A stretch of 64,000 nucleotides of DNA from Nocardia sp. SYP-A9097 (GTDB lineage: Bacteria; Actinomycetota; Actinomycetes; Mycobacteriales; Mycobacteriaceae). Under the pieces are notes generated by a model. That model made no database searches. It saw nothing but the letters and a program-made list of their open reading frames with translations, and was not told the origin of the DNA. The DNA lies in the NCBI RefSeq assembly GCF_009649815.1, contig NZ_WJIC01000001.1:248001-312000 (forward strand), given 5' to 3'. Position 1 is the stretch's first letter. Every line of letters starts with the position of its first letter. Below, in pieces: positions 54,620 through 63,102 of the stretch. A program made the position numbers and the translations under genes.

Positions 54620-55906
54620 GTGAGAGTTGCAGTGCTTACGTATGGGTCACGTGGCGATTTCCAACCCCACCTGGCGGTCGCGGACGAGTTGCGCACGCGC
54701 GGTCACGATGTCGTGGTAGCAGCCAATAAGAACAATCTCGAGGCGGTGCGCCGGGCCGGAATCACCGCGGTGCCGATTCCGGTCGATATTCGCGCGTTTC
54801 TCTCCTCGCCGGCGGCACAGCGGTTTCTCTTCGCGAATGGAATTCTGGATCTCCCGGGGAAATTGGAGTTCGCCCGGCGGATCGCGCGACTGGAGGCCAT
54901 TCGCGGTGGCGAGGTGGACGATGCGCTGATCCAGGCGTGCGAGGGCGCCGACCTGGTGGTCACCGGGCCGATGATCTTCGCCCGCGCCCAGACCATTACC
55001 GAGCGCTCGGGTCAGCCGTTGGTCGGCTGTCTGCCCTTTCCGATCGAACGGTCCCGCGAGTTCTCCTCCCCGCACATCTACGACCGTCCGCTGCCGACGC
55101 CACTGCTGCGCCGGGCCTCGCACACGGTTTTCGAACAGGCCTTCCTGCAGGCGAATCGCGCCGGCCTGCGCCGCCTGCGCCGCAAACTGAAAATGCCGGA
55201 GCAGGTGCCGAATCCGTTCGCACGGCTGCGGGAGCTGGGCACGCCGATGGAATTGCTGGTCAGTCCGGTGCTGTTCCCGAAGCCGCGGGATTGGCCGGAC
55301 CGGTGCACCATCGGTGGTACGCCGATTCTGTCCGAGCGGCAGCGGGCGGCGTGGGGCGAGGTGGCGCTCGATCCCGGTCTGGAGGCTTGGCTCGCGGCGG
55401 ATGAAGCGCCGATCTTCTTCAGCCTGGGCAGTATTCCGGTCGAGGATCCGGTCGCGCATCTGGCGATGATCACCGAGGTGACCACGCGGCTGGGTGCCCG
55501 GGCGCTGGTCGCCGCGGGCTATACGAACTTTCCGCTGGGTCCGTCGGCCGACGGCCGGGTCATGGTGTGCGGGCCGCTGGACTACGACAAGGTGCTGCCG
55601 CGCTGCCGGGCAGCGGTACACGCGGGCGGCCCCGGGACCACGCACGATGTGGCGCGGGCGGGCATCCCGTCGGTCGTCACACCGGTCTTCGGCGACCAGA
55701 TCCTGTGGGGCTGGCGGGTTTCCGCGGCCGGGATCGGCGTGGACATCACCTACCGCAAGCTGACCGAGCAGCGCCTGCTGGACGCGCTGGCGCGGGTCAC
55801 CGAGTCCGATGTGCGCGCGCGGGCGACCGCGGCCGGGGCGGCGATCGCCGGTGAGCGGGGCGCCCAGCATATGTGCGACACCATCGAGCGTCATGCCGCC
55901 GGATGA
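54620..55906 (+). CDS. UGT-type glycosyltransferase (GPL rhamnosyltransferase-like)
   Basis: 428 residues of the GT1/GT28 fold. N-terminal acceptor domain: MRVAVLTYGSRGDFQPHLAVADELRTRGHDV. The C-terminal donor site shows FFSLGSIPV, VCGPLDYDKVLPRCRAAVHAGGPGTTHDVARAGIPSVV in pieces (HAGGPGTT being the nucleotide-sugar loop) and FGDQILWG. Relatives in mycobacteria (Rv1524/Rv1526c and the gtf genes of glycopeptidolipid clusters) transfer dTDP-deoxysugars such as rhamnose to lipids. With rmlA-rmlC directly upstream, dTDP-rhamnose is the likely donor (inference). It overlaps the next gene by 14 bp. Confidence 0.9.
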   Translation: MRVAVLTYGSRGDFQPHLAVADELRTRGHDVVVAANKNNLEAVRRAGITAVPIPVDIRAFLSSPAAQRFLFANGILDLPGKLEFARRIARLEAIRGGEVDDALIQACEGADLVVTGPMIFARAQTITERSGQPLVGCLPFPIERSREFSSPHIYDRPLPTPLLRRASHTVFEQAFLQANRAGLRRLRRKLKMPEQVPNPFARLRELGTPMELLVSPVLFPKPRDWPDRCTIGGTPILSERQRAAWGEVALDPGLEAWLAADEAPIFFSLGSIPVEDPVAHLAMITEVTTRLGARALVAAGYTNFPLGPSADGRVMVCGPLDYDKVLPRCRAAVHAGGPGTTHDVARAGIPSVVTPVFGDQILWGWRVSAAGIGVDITYRKLTEQRLLDALARVTESDVRARATAAGAAIAGERGAQHMCDTIERHAAG

Positions 55907-57251
55907 ACGGGCGAGGGCGGTGACTTCGGTCGAGGTGGCGGAGATCCGGCGGCCGCTGAGTGCGTACGAGCACGGCTTCGCGACTATTCACGATATCTCG
56001 CCGCTGAATGTCGTTGCGTGGGTTCGGGTTCGGGGCGAGGTGCGCGCCGAGTGGCTGGCGCGTGCCGCGGCGTGGGTGGTCGCCGCGCATCCGCTGTTGC
56101 GGGTGCGCGTCGGTCCGGGGCAGCGGGGCCGCCGCGAGTTCGAACCGGTGGCGGGTGCGCGGCTGCCGATCCGCACGGTATCGGCCGCGCCGCAGGATGA
56201 TGCGGCGGCATTCCGGGAGATCGACGAGGTGGAGTTGTGCACGCCGATCGATCAGCGGCACGCGCCATTGGTGCGGATGGTGGATATCGTGCACGCGGCG
56301 GGCACGACGCAGGAGGCGCACGATCTGATCCTCACCGGTGCGCATGTCATCGTGGACGCGACCGCACTGCTCGCGCTGTTGCGGCAGATCATCACGGCCG
56401 CAGCGGAATTCGATGAGCTTCCGGTCGATGCCGGGCATCCGGCGCCGTACGATCTGATCCCGGCGCGCGCTCGTGGTCTGGGGCGAACGGCCGCGGTCAT
56501 GCTGGGCGATCAGCTGATCGGGGCGGTGCGGCGACCGCGCCGAGTCACGGTGGACGACTGGGTTCCGATCCCGCAGCGGCGCACACGGCTGTTGTCCCGG
56601 ACCATTGCCGGCGAACGAGTCGAGGCGCTGCTGCACGCGTGCCGGCGGGAGCAGACCACGGTGCACGGCGCGCTGGCGGCGGCACTGGCCGGCGCGGTGG
56701 GCGCTGATCTGGTTCCGGGCGGGACGGGGCGGGTCACCATCGGCTCGGCGGTCGACCTGCGCGCCGATCTGATTCCGGTGGTCGGCCCGGACGAGCTGGG
56801 TTCCTATGTCACGGACCTGCCCGGTCATATCGCCTTCGGCCCGGCGGTGAACTTCTGGGACACCGCGCGTATGGCATCACGGAATATTGTGCGGCGCAAG
56901 GATTTCGGGCAGCATCTGACGACCCTCACCGCGGCCCGGCTGCTGTTCCCGCAGCGCTGGGCGAACACGAATCGGCGGGTGATCACCTTCCTGGACCGGC
57001 AGGGCCCGTTCGGCGTCGGCCTGTCGAATCTGGGCCGGATCGACTTCCCGGATCGGGTCGGCGCCTGGGAGTTGTCGGACGCGCAATTCACCGCGAGCAC
57101 TCCCACCGGTCGCATCAGTTGTTCGGTGACGACCGGCGCGAGCGCGCTGCACTGGAACTTCAGCTATGTGGCGGGCCTGGTCGCCACGCCGCGCGCCGAA
57201 CGCATCGCGGGGGACGCGGTCGCGGCGGTGCTCGCCGCCATCGATACCTGA
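55893..57251 (+). CDS. PapA/condensation-domain-like acyltransferase
   Basis: 452 residues from ATG 55893 inside the glycosyltransferase 3' end; GTG 55920 is an alternative. It has the chloramphenicol-acetyltransferase/condensation fold: N-terminal RPLSAYEHGFATIHDIS and HPLLRVRV, the catalytic HxxxD as HVIVD (His151, Asp155), and a PFGVGLSNLGRID stretch corresponding to the DFGWG/SNLG region of PapA proteins. PapA5-type enzymes esterify hydroxyls of polyketides or sugars. Next to a glycosyltransferase, acylation of the glycone or aglycone is likely. Its 3' end overlaps convergent rmlD by 88 bp. Confidence 0.85.
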   Translation: MPPDERARAVTSVEVAEIRRPLSAYEHGFATIHDISPLNVVAWVRVRGEVRAEWLARAAAWVVAAHPLLRVRVGPGQRGRREFEPVAGARLPIRTVSAAPQDDAAAFREIDEVELCTPIDQRHAPLVRMVDIVHAAGTTQEAHDLILTGAHVIVDATALLALLRQIITAAAEFDELPVDAGHPAPYDLIPARARGLGRTAAVMLGDQLIGAVRRPRRVTVDDWVPIPQRRTRLLSRTIAGERVEALLHACRREQTTVHGALAAALAGAVGADLVPGGTGRVTIGSAVDLRADLIPVVGPDELGSYVTDLPGHIAFGPAVNFWDTARMASRNIVRRKDFGQHLTTLTAARLLFPQRWANTNRRVITFLDRQGPFGVGLSNLGRIDFPDRVGAWELSDAQFTASTPTGRISCSVTTGASALHWNFSYVAGLVATPRAERIAGDAVAAVLAAIDT

Positions 57252-58135
57252 GCGGCCAGTTCGGGCATCGCCTCGGCGAGCGCGAAACGCCAGTGCCGCA
57301 AGGGTTCCAGCCCCGCCGCCCGCCACCGCTCGTGCCCGAGGGCGCTGAAGGGCGGGCGGGCGGCCGGATCGTTGCGCGCGGAGGTGGGGATGGGCAGCAC
57401 CCGATCTGGATCCGCGCCGGCGTACCGGAAGACCTCGCGCGCCAGCTCCCACCAGGTGGTCCGGCCGGCATTGGTGCCGTGATAGATACCCGCCGGCGCG
57501 GTGCCGTAGTCGATCTCGGCAATGCGGCCGGCCAGGTCCCGCGACCAGGTGGGTTGTCCCACTTGGTCGTTCACGACCTCGATGGTGGCGTGTTCGCGTT
57601 CCAGTTTCAGCATGGTGTTCACGAAGTTGCGGCCGTGGCCGCCGTAGACCCAGGCGGTGCGGATGACGAAGCCGCGGAACGGCAGCAGTTCCAGTACGGC
57701 GCGCTCGCCGAGCAGTTTCGTTCTGCCGTAGGCGTTCACGGGCCGCGGGGTGTCATATTCCGCGTACGGCGTGCGGGCGGTCCCGTCGAAGACGTAGTCG
57801 GTGGAGATGTGCACGAGCGTGGCATCGGTTGCGGCACAGGTGACGGCGAGATTGCGTACCGCGTGGGCATTGACGGCCAGGGCCTCCGGCTCGGCGGTCT
57901 CGGCGGCATTGGCATTGGTCCAGGCCGCGCAGTTGACGACGATGCCGCAGCGCAGGCCGCGCAGCACCTCGTCCACCGCCGCGCCGTCGCGGATGTCGAG
58001 TGCGGCGCGATCGAGCGCGATGATCTCCCCCAGCTGCCGAGATCGCAACTGCTCGACCAGTTCTCGTCCGAGGAGCCCGCCCGCCCCGGTGACCAGCCAG
58101 CGCCGTCCGGCCGGTGAGCTGTCGATTTTCGTCAT
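57164..58135 (-). CDS. rmlD: dTDP-4-dehydrorhamnose reductase RmlD
   Basis: Last step of dTDP-L-rhamnose synthesis: NAD(P)H reduction at C4. 323 residues from ATG 58135, preceded by GGGAGGGAACC. Rossmann WLVTGAGGLLGRELV near the N-terminus, CAAWTNANAAE, HISTDYVFDG, NAYGRTKLLGE (catalytic Tyr-x3-Lys), RTAWVYGGHGRNFVNTML and GIYHGTNAG. The last 30 residues (AQVSMAASTAATASPAM onward) are low complexity and encoded where the gene overlaps the convergent acyltransferase, so the tail may be dispensable. With the other three rml genes in the window the whole dTDP-rhamnose pathway is present. Confidence 0.93.
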   Translation of the reverse strand: MTKIDSSPAGRRWLVTGAGGLLGRELVEQLRSRQLGEIIALDRAALDIRDGAAVDEVLRGLRCGIVVNCAAWTNANAAETAEPEALAVNAHAVRNLAVTCAATDATLVHISTDYVFDGTARTPYAEYDTPRPVNAYGRTKLLGERAVLELLPFRGFVIRTAWVYGGHGRNFVNTMLKLEREHATIEVVNDQVGQPTWSRDLAGRIAEIDYGTAPAGIYHGTNAGRTTWWELAREVFRYAGADPDRVLPIPTSARNDPAARPPFSALGHERWRAAGLEPLRHWRFALAEAMPELAAQVSMAASTAATASPAMRSARGVATRPAT

Positions 58136-58183
58136 GGTTCCCTCCCCCACCCGTGCCCGGTCCGGGCACGGACTCCGCTCTCG

Positions 58184-59632
58184 CTACTGCTTTTCGCGTC
58201 TGGTCAGCGTCATGGGCAGGCCCTGTGAGGGGCCGCCGGGGAATCGGAAGCGCCAGGACATGTCGTAGCCGTCCGGCAGCGTCCATTCGTATTCGCGCAG
58301 CATGGCGTCGAGCACGGTGAAGACCTTCATGGTGCCGAAATCCATGCCGATGCATTTGTGATGCCCGGCGCCGAACGGCACCCACGACGCCCGGTGCGCG
58401 CGATCCTCGCGGCGCGGCTCGGCGAACCGCTCGGGATCGAAAGTCTGTGGCCGCGACCAGTATTCGGGCAGCAGGCCATTGAGACCGGTGCATACGCTCA
58501 CCAGCTGCCCGGCGGGCACGAAGTGGCCGTGCAGTTCGGTGTCGTGCACCGTGCGGCGCAGTTGGGTGGGTGTGGCGGGCAGCAGTCGCATGCTCTCCTT
58601 GATGACCAGGTCGAGCACGCCGAGCCCGCGCATACCGGCGGCGTCGAGTGGTCCGTCGCCGCGGGCGAGGGACTCCTCGCGGGCGCGCTGCTGCCATTGC
58701 GGGTACAGGCCCAGGAAGTAGATGGTGGCCGCCGCGGTGTAGACCGTGGTGTCACCGGAGGCGAGCAGGGTGAGGATCATGTGATCGGCGATCTCGGCAT
58801 CGGTGAGGCCCTCGCCGTTCTGATCGGTGGCACGGCACACGATCGAGAAGAAGTCCGCGCCCTCGCGCGCGCGGGCGGCGGGGACGGCGGCGGCGAGGCA
58901 GTCCTGCAACCACTTTCGCGCCTTCATGCCGCGGTACCAGGGGGAGCCCGGTATCGGAGCGCGCACCGAGGTCATGATGGCCATCTCGCAGGCTTCGATG
59001 GCGCGCATGATTCGCTCGCCGTCGCGCTGGTACGGCTCGGACAGGAAGATCTCGGTGGACGCGGCCATGGAGAGTCGCCGGACGGCCGGCAGCATCCGCA
59101 TGGTCCGGCCGGTGGGCCACGCCGCCACGGCGCGCTCGATGGCGGTCGCCGAGGGCCTTTGATAGCTGTTCAGCGATTGTTCGGTGTATGCGTTCTGAAT
59201 CATCCGGCGGTGCCTGCGGTGCACATCGCCGTCCCGCATGACCAGGCCGCCCTCGAACCACGGTCCGATATATCCCCAGCCGCTGGCGTACGCCTTGTCC
59301 TTGTTGGTGAGCACCGCTTGGACCGCGTCCGAGCCCGCCACCGAGAGGAACTTCAGCCCGATGCCGTAGAACCAGGCGACGTCACCGTGCCGGCGATGCA
59401 GTTCGTACTGGAACGCCGGACCGTACTGCATGTAGTCGAGCATCATGCCCACGAACGGCAGGCCCCGGTCGCCGGTCACCGGTTTCAGCGCACTGCCGGC
59501 GGGTGCGGCGGCCAGCTCCGCGGGGCGCAGTGGCCTGCGCGCCAGCAGCTTGTCGGCCCACCGCCCGGTCGGCGCCCCGATGATCCTGACTTCGCTTGTG
59601 CCCGAGTTCTTTTCGTTAACCGTATGTGCCAT
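58184..59632 (-). CDS. Cytochrome P450
   Basis: 482-residue soluble P450 from ATG 59632 (GGAGG about 10 bp upstream); the frame open to 59932 overlaps the hydrolase gene in antisense-like codons. Hallmarks: I-helix ASGDTTVY at about 290, K-helix ESMR (ExxR), and the heme loop FGAGHHKCIGMDFG with Cys427 as thiolate ligand. Length and N-terminus (no membrane anchor) fit a class I bacterial P450 needing ferredoxin; none is encoded nearby. It lies 31 bp downstream of the Cys-nucleophile hydrolase in the minus-strand operon, so a hydroxylation or epoxidation in that pathway is likely. Confidence 0.92.
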   Translation of the reverse strand: MAHTVNEKNSGTSEVRIIGAPTGRWADKLLARRPLRPAELAAAPAGSALKPVTGDRGLPFVGMMLDYMQYGPAFQYELHRRHGDVAWFYGIGLKFLSVAGSDAVQAVLTNKDKAYASGWGYIGPWFEGGLVMRDGDVHRRHRRMIQNAYTEQSLNSYQRPSATAIERAVAAWPTGRTMRMLPAVRRLSMAASTEIFLSEPYQRDGERIMRAIEACEMAIMTSVRAPIPGSPWYRGMKARKWLQDCLAAAVPAARAREGADFFSIVCRATDQNGEGLTDAEIADHMILTLLASGDTTVYTAAATIYFLGLYPQWQQRAREESLARGDGPLDAAGMRGLGVLDLVIKESMRLLPATPTQLRRTVHDTELHGHFVPAGQLVSVCTGLNGLLPEYWSRPQTFDPERFAEPRREDRAHRASWVPFGAGHHKCIGMDFGTMKVFTVLDAMLREYEWTLPDGYDMSWRFRFPGGPSQGLPMTLTRREKQ

Positions 59633-59663
59633 GGCCGAACCAACCTCCGTGTGCGGCGATCCG

Positions 59664-60737
59664 TCAGCGCGGTTCGCCGAGGAATCGCAGAATGTGCCCG
59701 AATACGTCGAGGGCGGCGCCGCGCCCGATGAATGCGTCGAAGTGCCCGTACCCCGGCACCTCGACATAGCGCACGTCGAGCTGGGGCTGACGCGCCGAAA
59801 GCACCTCGTGGCACAGCTTGTTCGAGTCGCGCCAGAATTCATTGCGGCTGCCGGACAGCAGCAGCACCGGGCAGTCGATGCGATCGGCGCTGTCCAGCGC
59901 GTTCGCGGGCAGCATGGCGAAGCGGTCGTCACCGTCGTGCCACGGGACGATGGTCTGGGCGAGCTCCACCCGGCGCAGATGCGGCAGGATCCACAGTGGG
60001 ATGGCGCCGACCAGATCGGCCAGCCGGTCGTGGGTGCGCCGATCCAGGTTCTCGTGATTGAACAGCGACCCGCCCATCCCCCAATTGCTCTGCAGCATGC
60101 GGCAGGTCGGGTCGGGGCAGTCCGAACGCCGGGACATGAACCCGAACAGCGGGGTGTACTTGGACCAGAGCCCGACCTTGCGGAAATCGGTGGGCACGTG
60201 ATCGAAGGTGGAGCGCAGCACTTCGCCGCCGAGCGCCACCCGCAGCCGGGACAGACCGCTCATCTTGGGTGTCAGGAAGACGCCCTGCGCCACCACTCCG
60301 GCCAGGCCGGGGACGAGTCCGGCCGCCATGCTCATGGCGAGGGTGAGCGCGCCGATACAGTGCGCCACCACCGAGAGCGGCTGCCCGCCGATCCGTTCCC
60401 GGATGAACGCGACCGCGCCGGGAATGTCGTAGACCGCGACCTCGTCGTAGCTGAATCGGGCCCCGGTCTCGTTGTAGGGCAGTCGGCAGCTGCCGCGCCA
60501 ATCCAGCAGCCATGGTTCATAACCCGCGTCGAGCAGCACCTCGACCAGGTTGCGGATCTCGGGCACCAGGAACATGTCCGAGGAGGCGGTGTGCCCGTGC
60601 AGCAGCAGCACCGCGGGCCGCGGTGCGTTGTCGACGGTGACGCGGCGTAACTCCAGCAGGGTGCCGTCGGCGACGCGCAGCGGGATCTGCTCCACCATGG
60701 CCTCGAAGACCGGCTTGTGCAGCGGAACCAGATTCAT
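59664..60737 (-). CDS. Alpha/beta hydrolase with Cys nucleophile, PHA-synthase-like
   Basis: 357 residues. The fold shows LLLHGHTASSDMF, then PWLLDWRGSCRLPYNE, the nucleophile elbow VVAHCIGA with Cys in place of Ser, CPVLLLSGSRNEFWRDSN (acid) and PGYGHFDAF (His). Cys elbows are typical of PHA synthases and of the hydrolase domain fused to GMC (cholesterol-oxidase-like) oxidoreductases. From memory this protein follows the latter closely over its length (SRRSDCPDPTCRML, NLDRRTHDRL). Here it is free-standing. The ATG (60737) overlaps the upstream stop by one base, so it is coupled to the ACP-reductase gene. Confidence 0.85.
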   Translation of the reverse strand: MNLVPLHKPVFEAMVEQIPLRVADGTLLELRRVTVDNAPRPAVLLLHGHTASSDMFLVPEIRNLVEVLLDAGYEPWLLDWRGSCRLPYNETGARFSYDEVAVYDIPGAVAFIRERIGGQPLSVVAHCIGALTLAMSMAAGLVPGLAGVVAQGVFLTPKMSGLSRLRVALGGEVLRSTFDHVPTDFRKVGLWSKYTPLFGFMSRRSDCPDPTCRMLQSNWGMGGSLFNHENLDRRTHDRLADLVGAIPLWILPHLRRVELAQTIVPWHDGDDRFAMLPANALDSADRIDCPVLLLSGSRNEFWRDSNKLCHEVLSARQPQLDVRYVEVPGYGHFDAFIGRGAALDVFGHILRFLGEPR

Positions 60738-63076
60738 CAGGGCAGCTCCTTCAGGGTCGCGCCGCGGCGCAGGTCGAGCAGTTCCGCGGCGGCGCGCAGC
60801 ATCGGCTGCAGCGCGCCGCGGCCCACCTCCGCGCCGAACCAGGCCAGCCAGATCGACTTGGCCAGGCGCTGTTGCCGTTCGGACAGATCGGGATTCACCC
60901 GCAGCCCGTCGATCTGGTCGGGCAGGTAGGTGCCGGACGGCACGACGATCTCGCCGGAGAATGCGGCCGGTTCGCCCTCACGGCCGATCTCGATGCTGAG
61001 CGCGCGGACCTGCCGCCACACATCGCGGCGGGCCCGGGCGGATTTCTCGCCCTCCAGCCACCAGCGGGATCCGTCGGCGTCGCGCAGGGTCAGGCGATAG
61101 CGCATGAGCGGATGGGTCAGGCCGCCCCGGCGCCAGGGCACGCCCTGCTGCGGGCGGATGAACAGGTCACCGCGCTCCACCGTCAACGGCTCGGAATGCA
61201 CACCGGGACAGGTGATCTCACCGGCGACATCGACGCGCCGCGCACTGACCAGCTGGTACATGCTGGTGATCGACAGGGTCAGCGCCGCCTCGCACGGAAT
61301 GTCCGCGGGCGCACCGGACGCACCGACGCTGCCCGCCATGGTCTCGGCGAACCACAGGTACGGGGTGTCCTCGCGCTGTGGCAGCCGTGCCACACCGGCC
61401 GCTGCCATCAGTTCGAAGGTCTTCTGCTGGGCCGGCGAATCGTACGGAAGTGGTTCGGGCAGTTTATGTCTGCGCACGAAGGCCAGGGTGCGGTCGCAGC
61501 GGCCGGGCGGTGCGGTCAGCGAGCCCCGGATCAGATCGGTCGCGCCCGGTGATTGCAGCATCCAGGCCAGGAAGTCGAGTTCCGGGACTGGTTCGGTGCG
61601 AATGCGGTCCAGTGCCTCGGTGCGCCACTGCTCCCAATGTTGTACGCGCACGGGCATTCCCGCCAGCGCCATCTCCCGCACGGTGCTGTCCATGGTCTGG
61701 GGGATGCCGGTGAGGTTGTAGTTGTAGCCCCAGGCGCTGGGCTCGCACACGATGGCGGCGGCGACCCGGCTGACCCAGTCGACGGAGGCCACATTGAAGC
61801 ACCGGAATTCGGGCACGGTGCGGAATCGGGAGATGGCCGCGAGCATGGCGCTGCTGAGGTCGTGCGGGTTGTGCGCACCGGTCTCACGGTGGCCACCGAT
61901 GCCGCCGGGGCGCAGGAAGGTCACCGTGAGGCCGTGCTCGCGGGCGCGCCGCAGTGCGGCCTCGGCTGCCCATTTCGTCTTGTCGTAGCCCGCGCCCAGC
62001 TTGTCGATGCGCGCGACGGGCACATCCTCGCCGATCGCGGCGACGCCGACCTCGTTGAAGACCGCGATGGACGAAATATGGTGCAGCGGTTTGACCGTGC
62101 CGGTGACGGCCAGCTCCGCCAGGGTGAGGGCGCCGAGCACATTGCTCTGCCGCAGCGAGGAGTAGCCACGCAGGAAGTCCACCGCCGCGGCCACGCCGAC
62201 GATCGAATCCACCTCCAGCGCAAGGCTGTTCCAGCGCTCGGGGGTCAGACCCAGGCGCGGGCTGCGCACATCGCCGGGCAGTACCGTGATCCGCCGTTGC
62301 ACCTCGACGGACCAGGGCAGATCGAAGCCGGTCAGCGCGTCACCGAGCCGCACCAGACCCGCCTGCTCGTCCGCGGCGCGCACCAGGCAGATCACGTGAG
62401 CGTCGCTGTGCCGCAGAAGATCCAGCAGCATATGGCTGCCCAGGAAGCCGGTGGCACCGGTGAGCAGAATGCGGCGCGGGGCGGTCTGTGGCGGCGGTCC
62501 GACGAAGGGCAGCCGATCCACCAGGGCGATATCCGCCAGGATCTGGGCGAGGGTGTCGTCCGCGGTGGCGTCGACGCCGAGGGTGGTCGCGAACACGGCG
62601 GGCGCGCCCGGGGCGGCAACGACGGCCGGTACCGTACCGTCCCCGGGCATTCCGGTATCGACGGCGATTCCGTTGGCGCGCAACCAGCGTTTGGCCAGCT
62701 GTCGCGGCCGGGCATCGGCGAACACATCGTCGAGCGGCAGTTCGACACCGTGTTCGCGGGCAAGTTCGGCCACGAGTTCCACGGCGGCGACCGAGGTCGC
62801 TCCGCCTTCGAAGAAATCGGTATCGGCATCGAGGGCCGCACCGGGGACCAGCCGGGCCGCGATGGCGGTGATGGCCGCGGTCAATCGCTCGAGGTCCCAG
62901 TTCCCGTCGATCGAGGCGGGCGGCACGGCGGACGCCGGTGGCGCGCCCGCGCCACCGGCCGCCGCCAGCAATGCGGCGATATCCAGTGCGCCGCCGCCAT
63001 TTTCGACGAGTTCGGCCTGGTCGAGGCGATCGACGTCCGGGGTTCGGACGGGGACACCATTGTGCTGGTCTCCCAT
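60737..63076 (-). CDS. ACP-thioester reductase fusion with GMC-associated C-terminal domain
   Basis: 779 residues from ATG 63076, with AAGGAGAG about 7 bp upstream; the frame open to 63436 overlaps the FkbH-like gene and is not coding. Residues 60-135 are a carrier protein with GGATS (Ser95, pantetheine site) and FADARPRQLAKRW. Residues 195-520 are an NAD(P)-dependent thioester reductase: ILLTGATGFLGSHMLLDLL, GDV, YDKTKWAAE (Tyr364-x3-Lys368), FLRPGGIGG. The last 200 residues (AETMAG, GEITCPG, MRYRLTLRD, DVWRQVRALSIEIG) resemble the domain found with GMC oxidoreductase-hydrolase fusions. There is no adenylation domain. It probably releases an ACP-bound acyl chain as aldehyde or alcohol. Confidence 0.85.
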   Translation of the reverse strand: MGDQHNGVPVRTPDVDRLDQAELVENGGGALDIAALLAAAGGAGAPPASAVPPASIDGNWDLERLTAAITAIAARLVPGAALDADTDFFEGGATSVAAVELVAELAREHGVELPLDDVFADARPRQLAKRWLRANGIAVDTGMPGDGTVPAVVAAPGAPAVFATTLGVDATADDTLAQILADIALVDRLPFVGPPPQTAPRRILLTGATGFLGSHMLLDLLRHSDAHVICLVRAADEQAGLVRLGDALTGFDLPWSVEVQRRITVLPGDVRSPRLGLTPERWNSLALEVDSIVGVAAAVDFLRGYSSLRQSNVLGALTLAELAVTGTVKPLHHISSIAVFNEVGVAAIGEDVPVARIDKLGAGYDKTKWAAEAALRRAREHGLTVTFLRPGGIGGHRETGAHNPHDLSSAMLAAISRFRTVPEFRCFNVASVDWVSRVAAAIVCEPSAWGYNYNLTGIPQTMDSTVREMALAGMPVRVQHWEQWRTEALDRIRTEPVPELDFLAWMLQSPGATDLIRGSLTAPPGRCDRTLAFVRRHKLPEPLPYDSPAQQKTFELMAAAGVARLPQREDTPYLWFAETMAGSVGASGAPADIPCEAALTLSITSMYQLVSARRVDVAGEITCPGVHSEPLTVERGDLFIRPQQGVPWRRGGLTHPLMRYRLTLRDADGSRWWLEGEKSARARRDVWRQVRALSIEIGREGEPAAFSGEIVVPSGTYLPDQIDGLRVNPDLSERQQRLAKSIWLAWFGAEVGRGALQPMLRAAAELLDLRRGATLKELP

Positions 63077-63102
63077 CACAATCTCTCCTTCATTGTTGAC
63101 GG

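Noticed and set aside
59633-59932. N-terminal extension of the P450 frame
   Set aside because: Overlaps the upstream hydrolase 3' end in another frame, Cys/Ser/Thr-rich without P450 features; the ATG at 59632 has a ribosome site.
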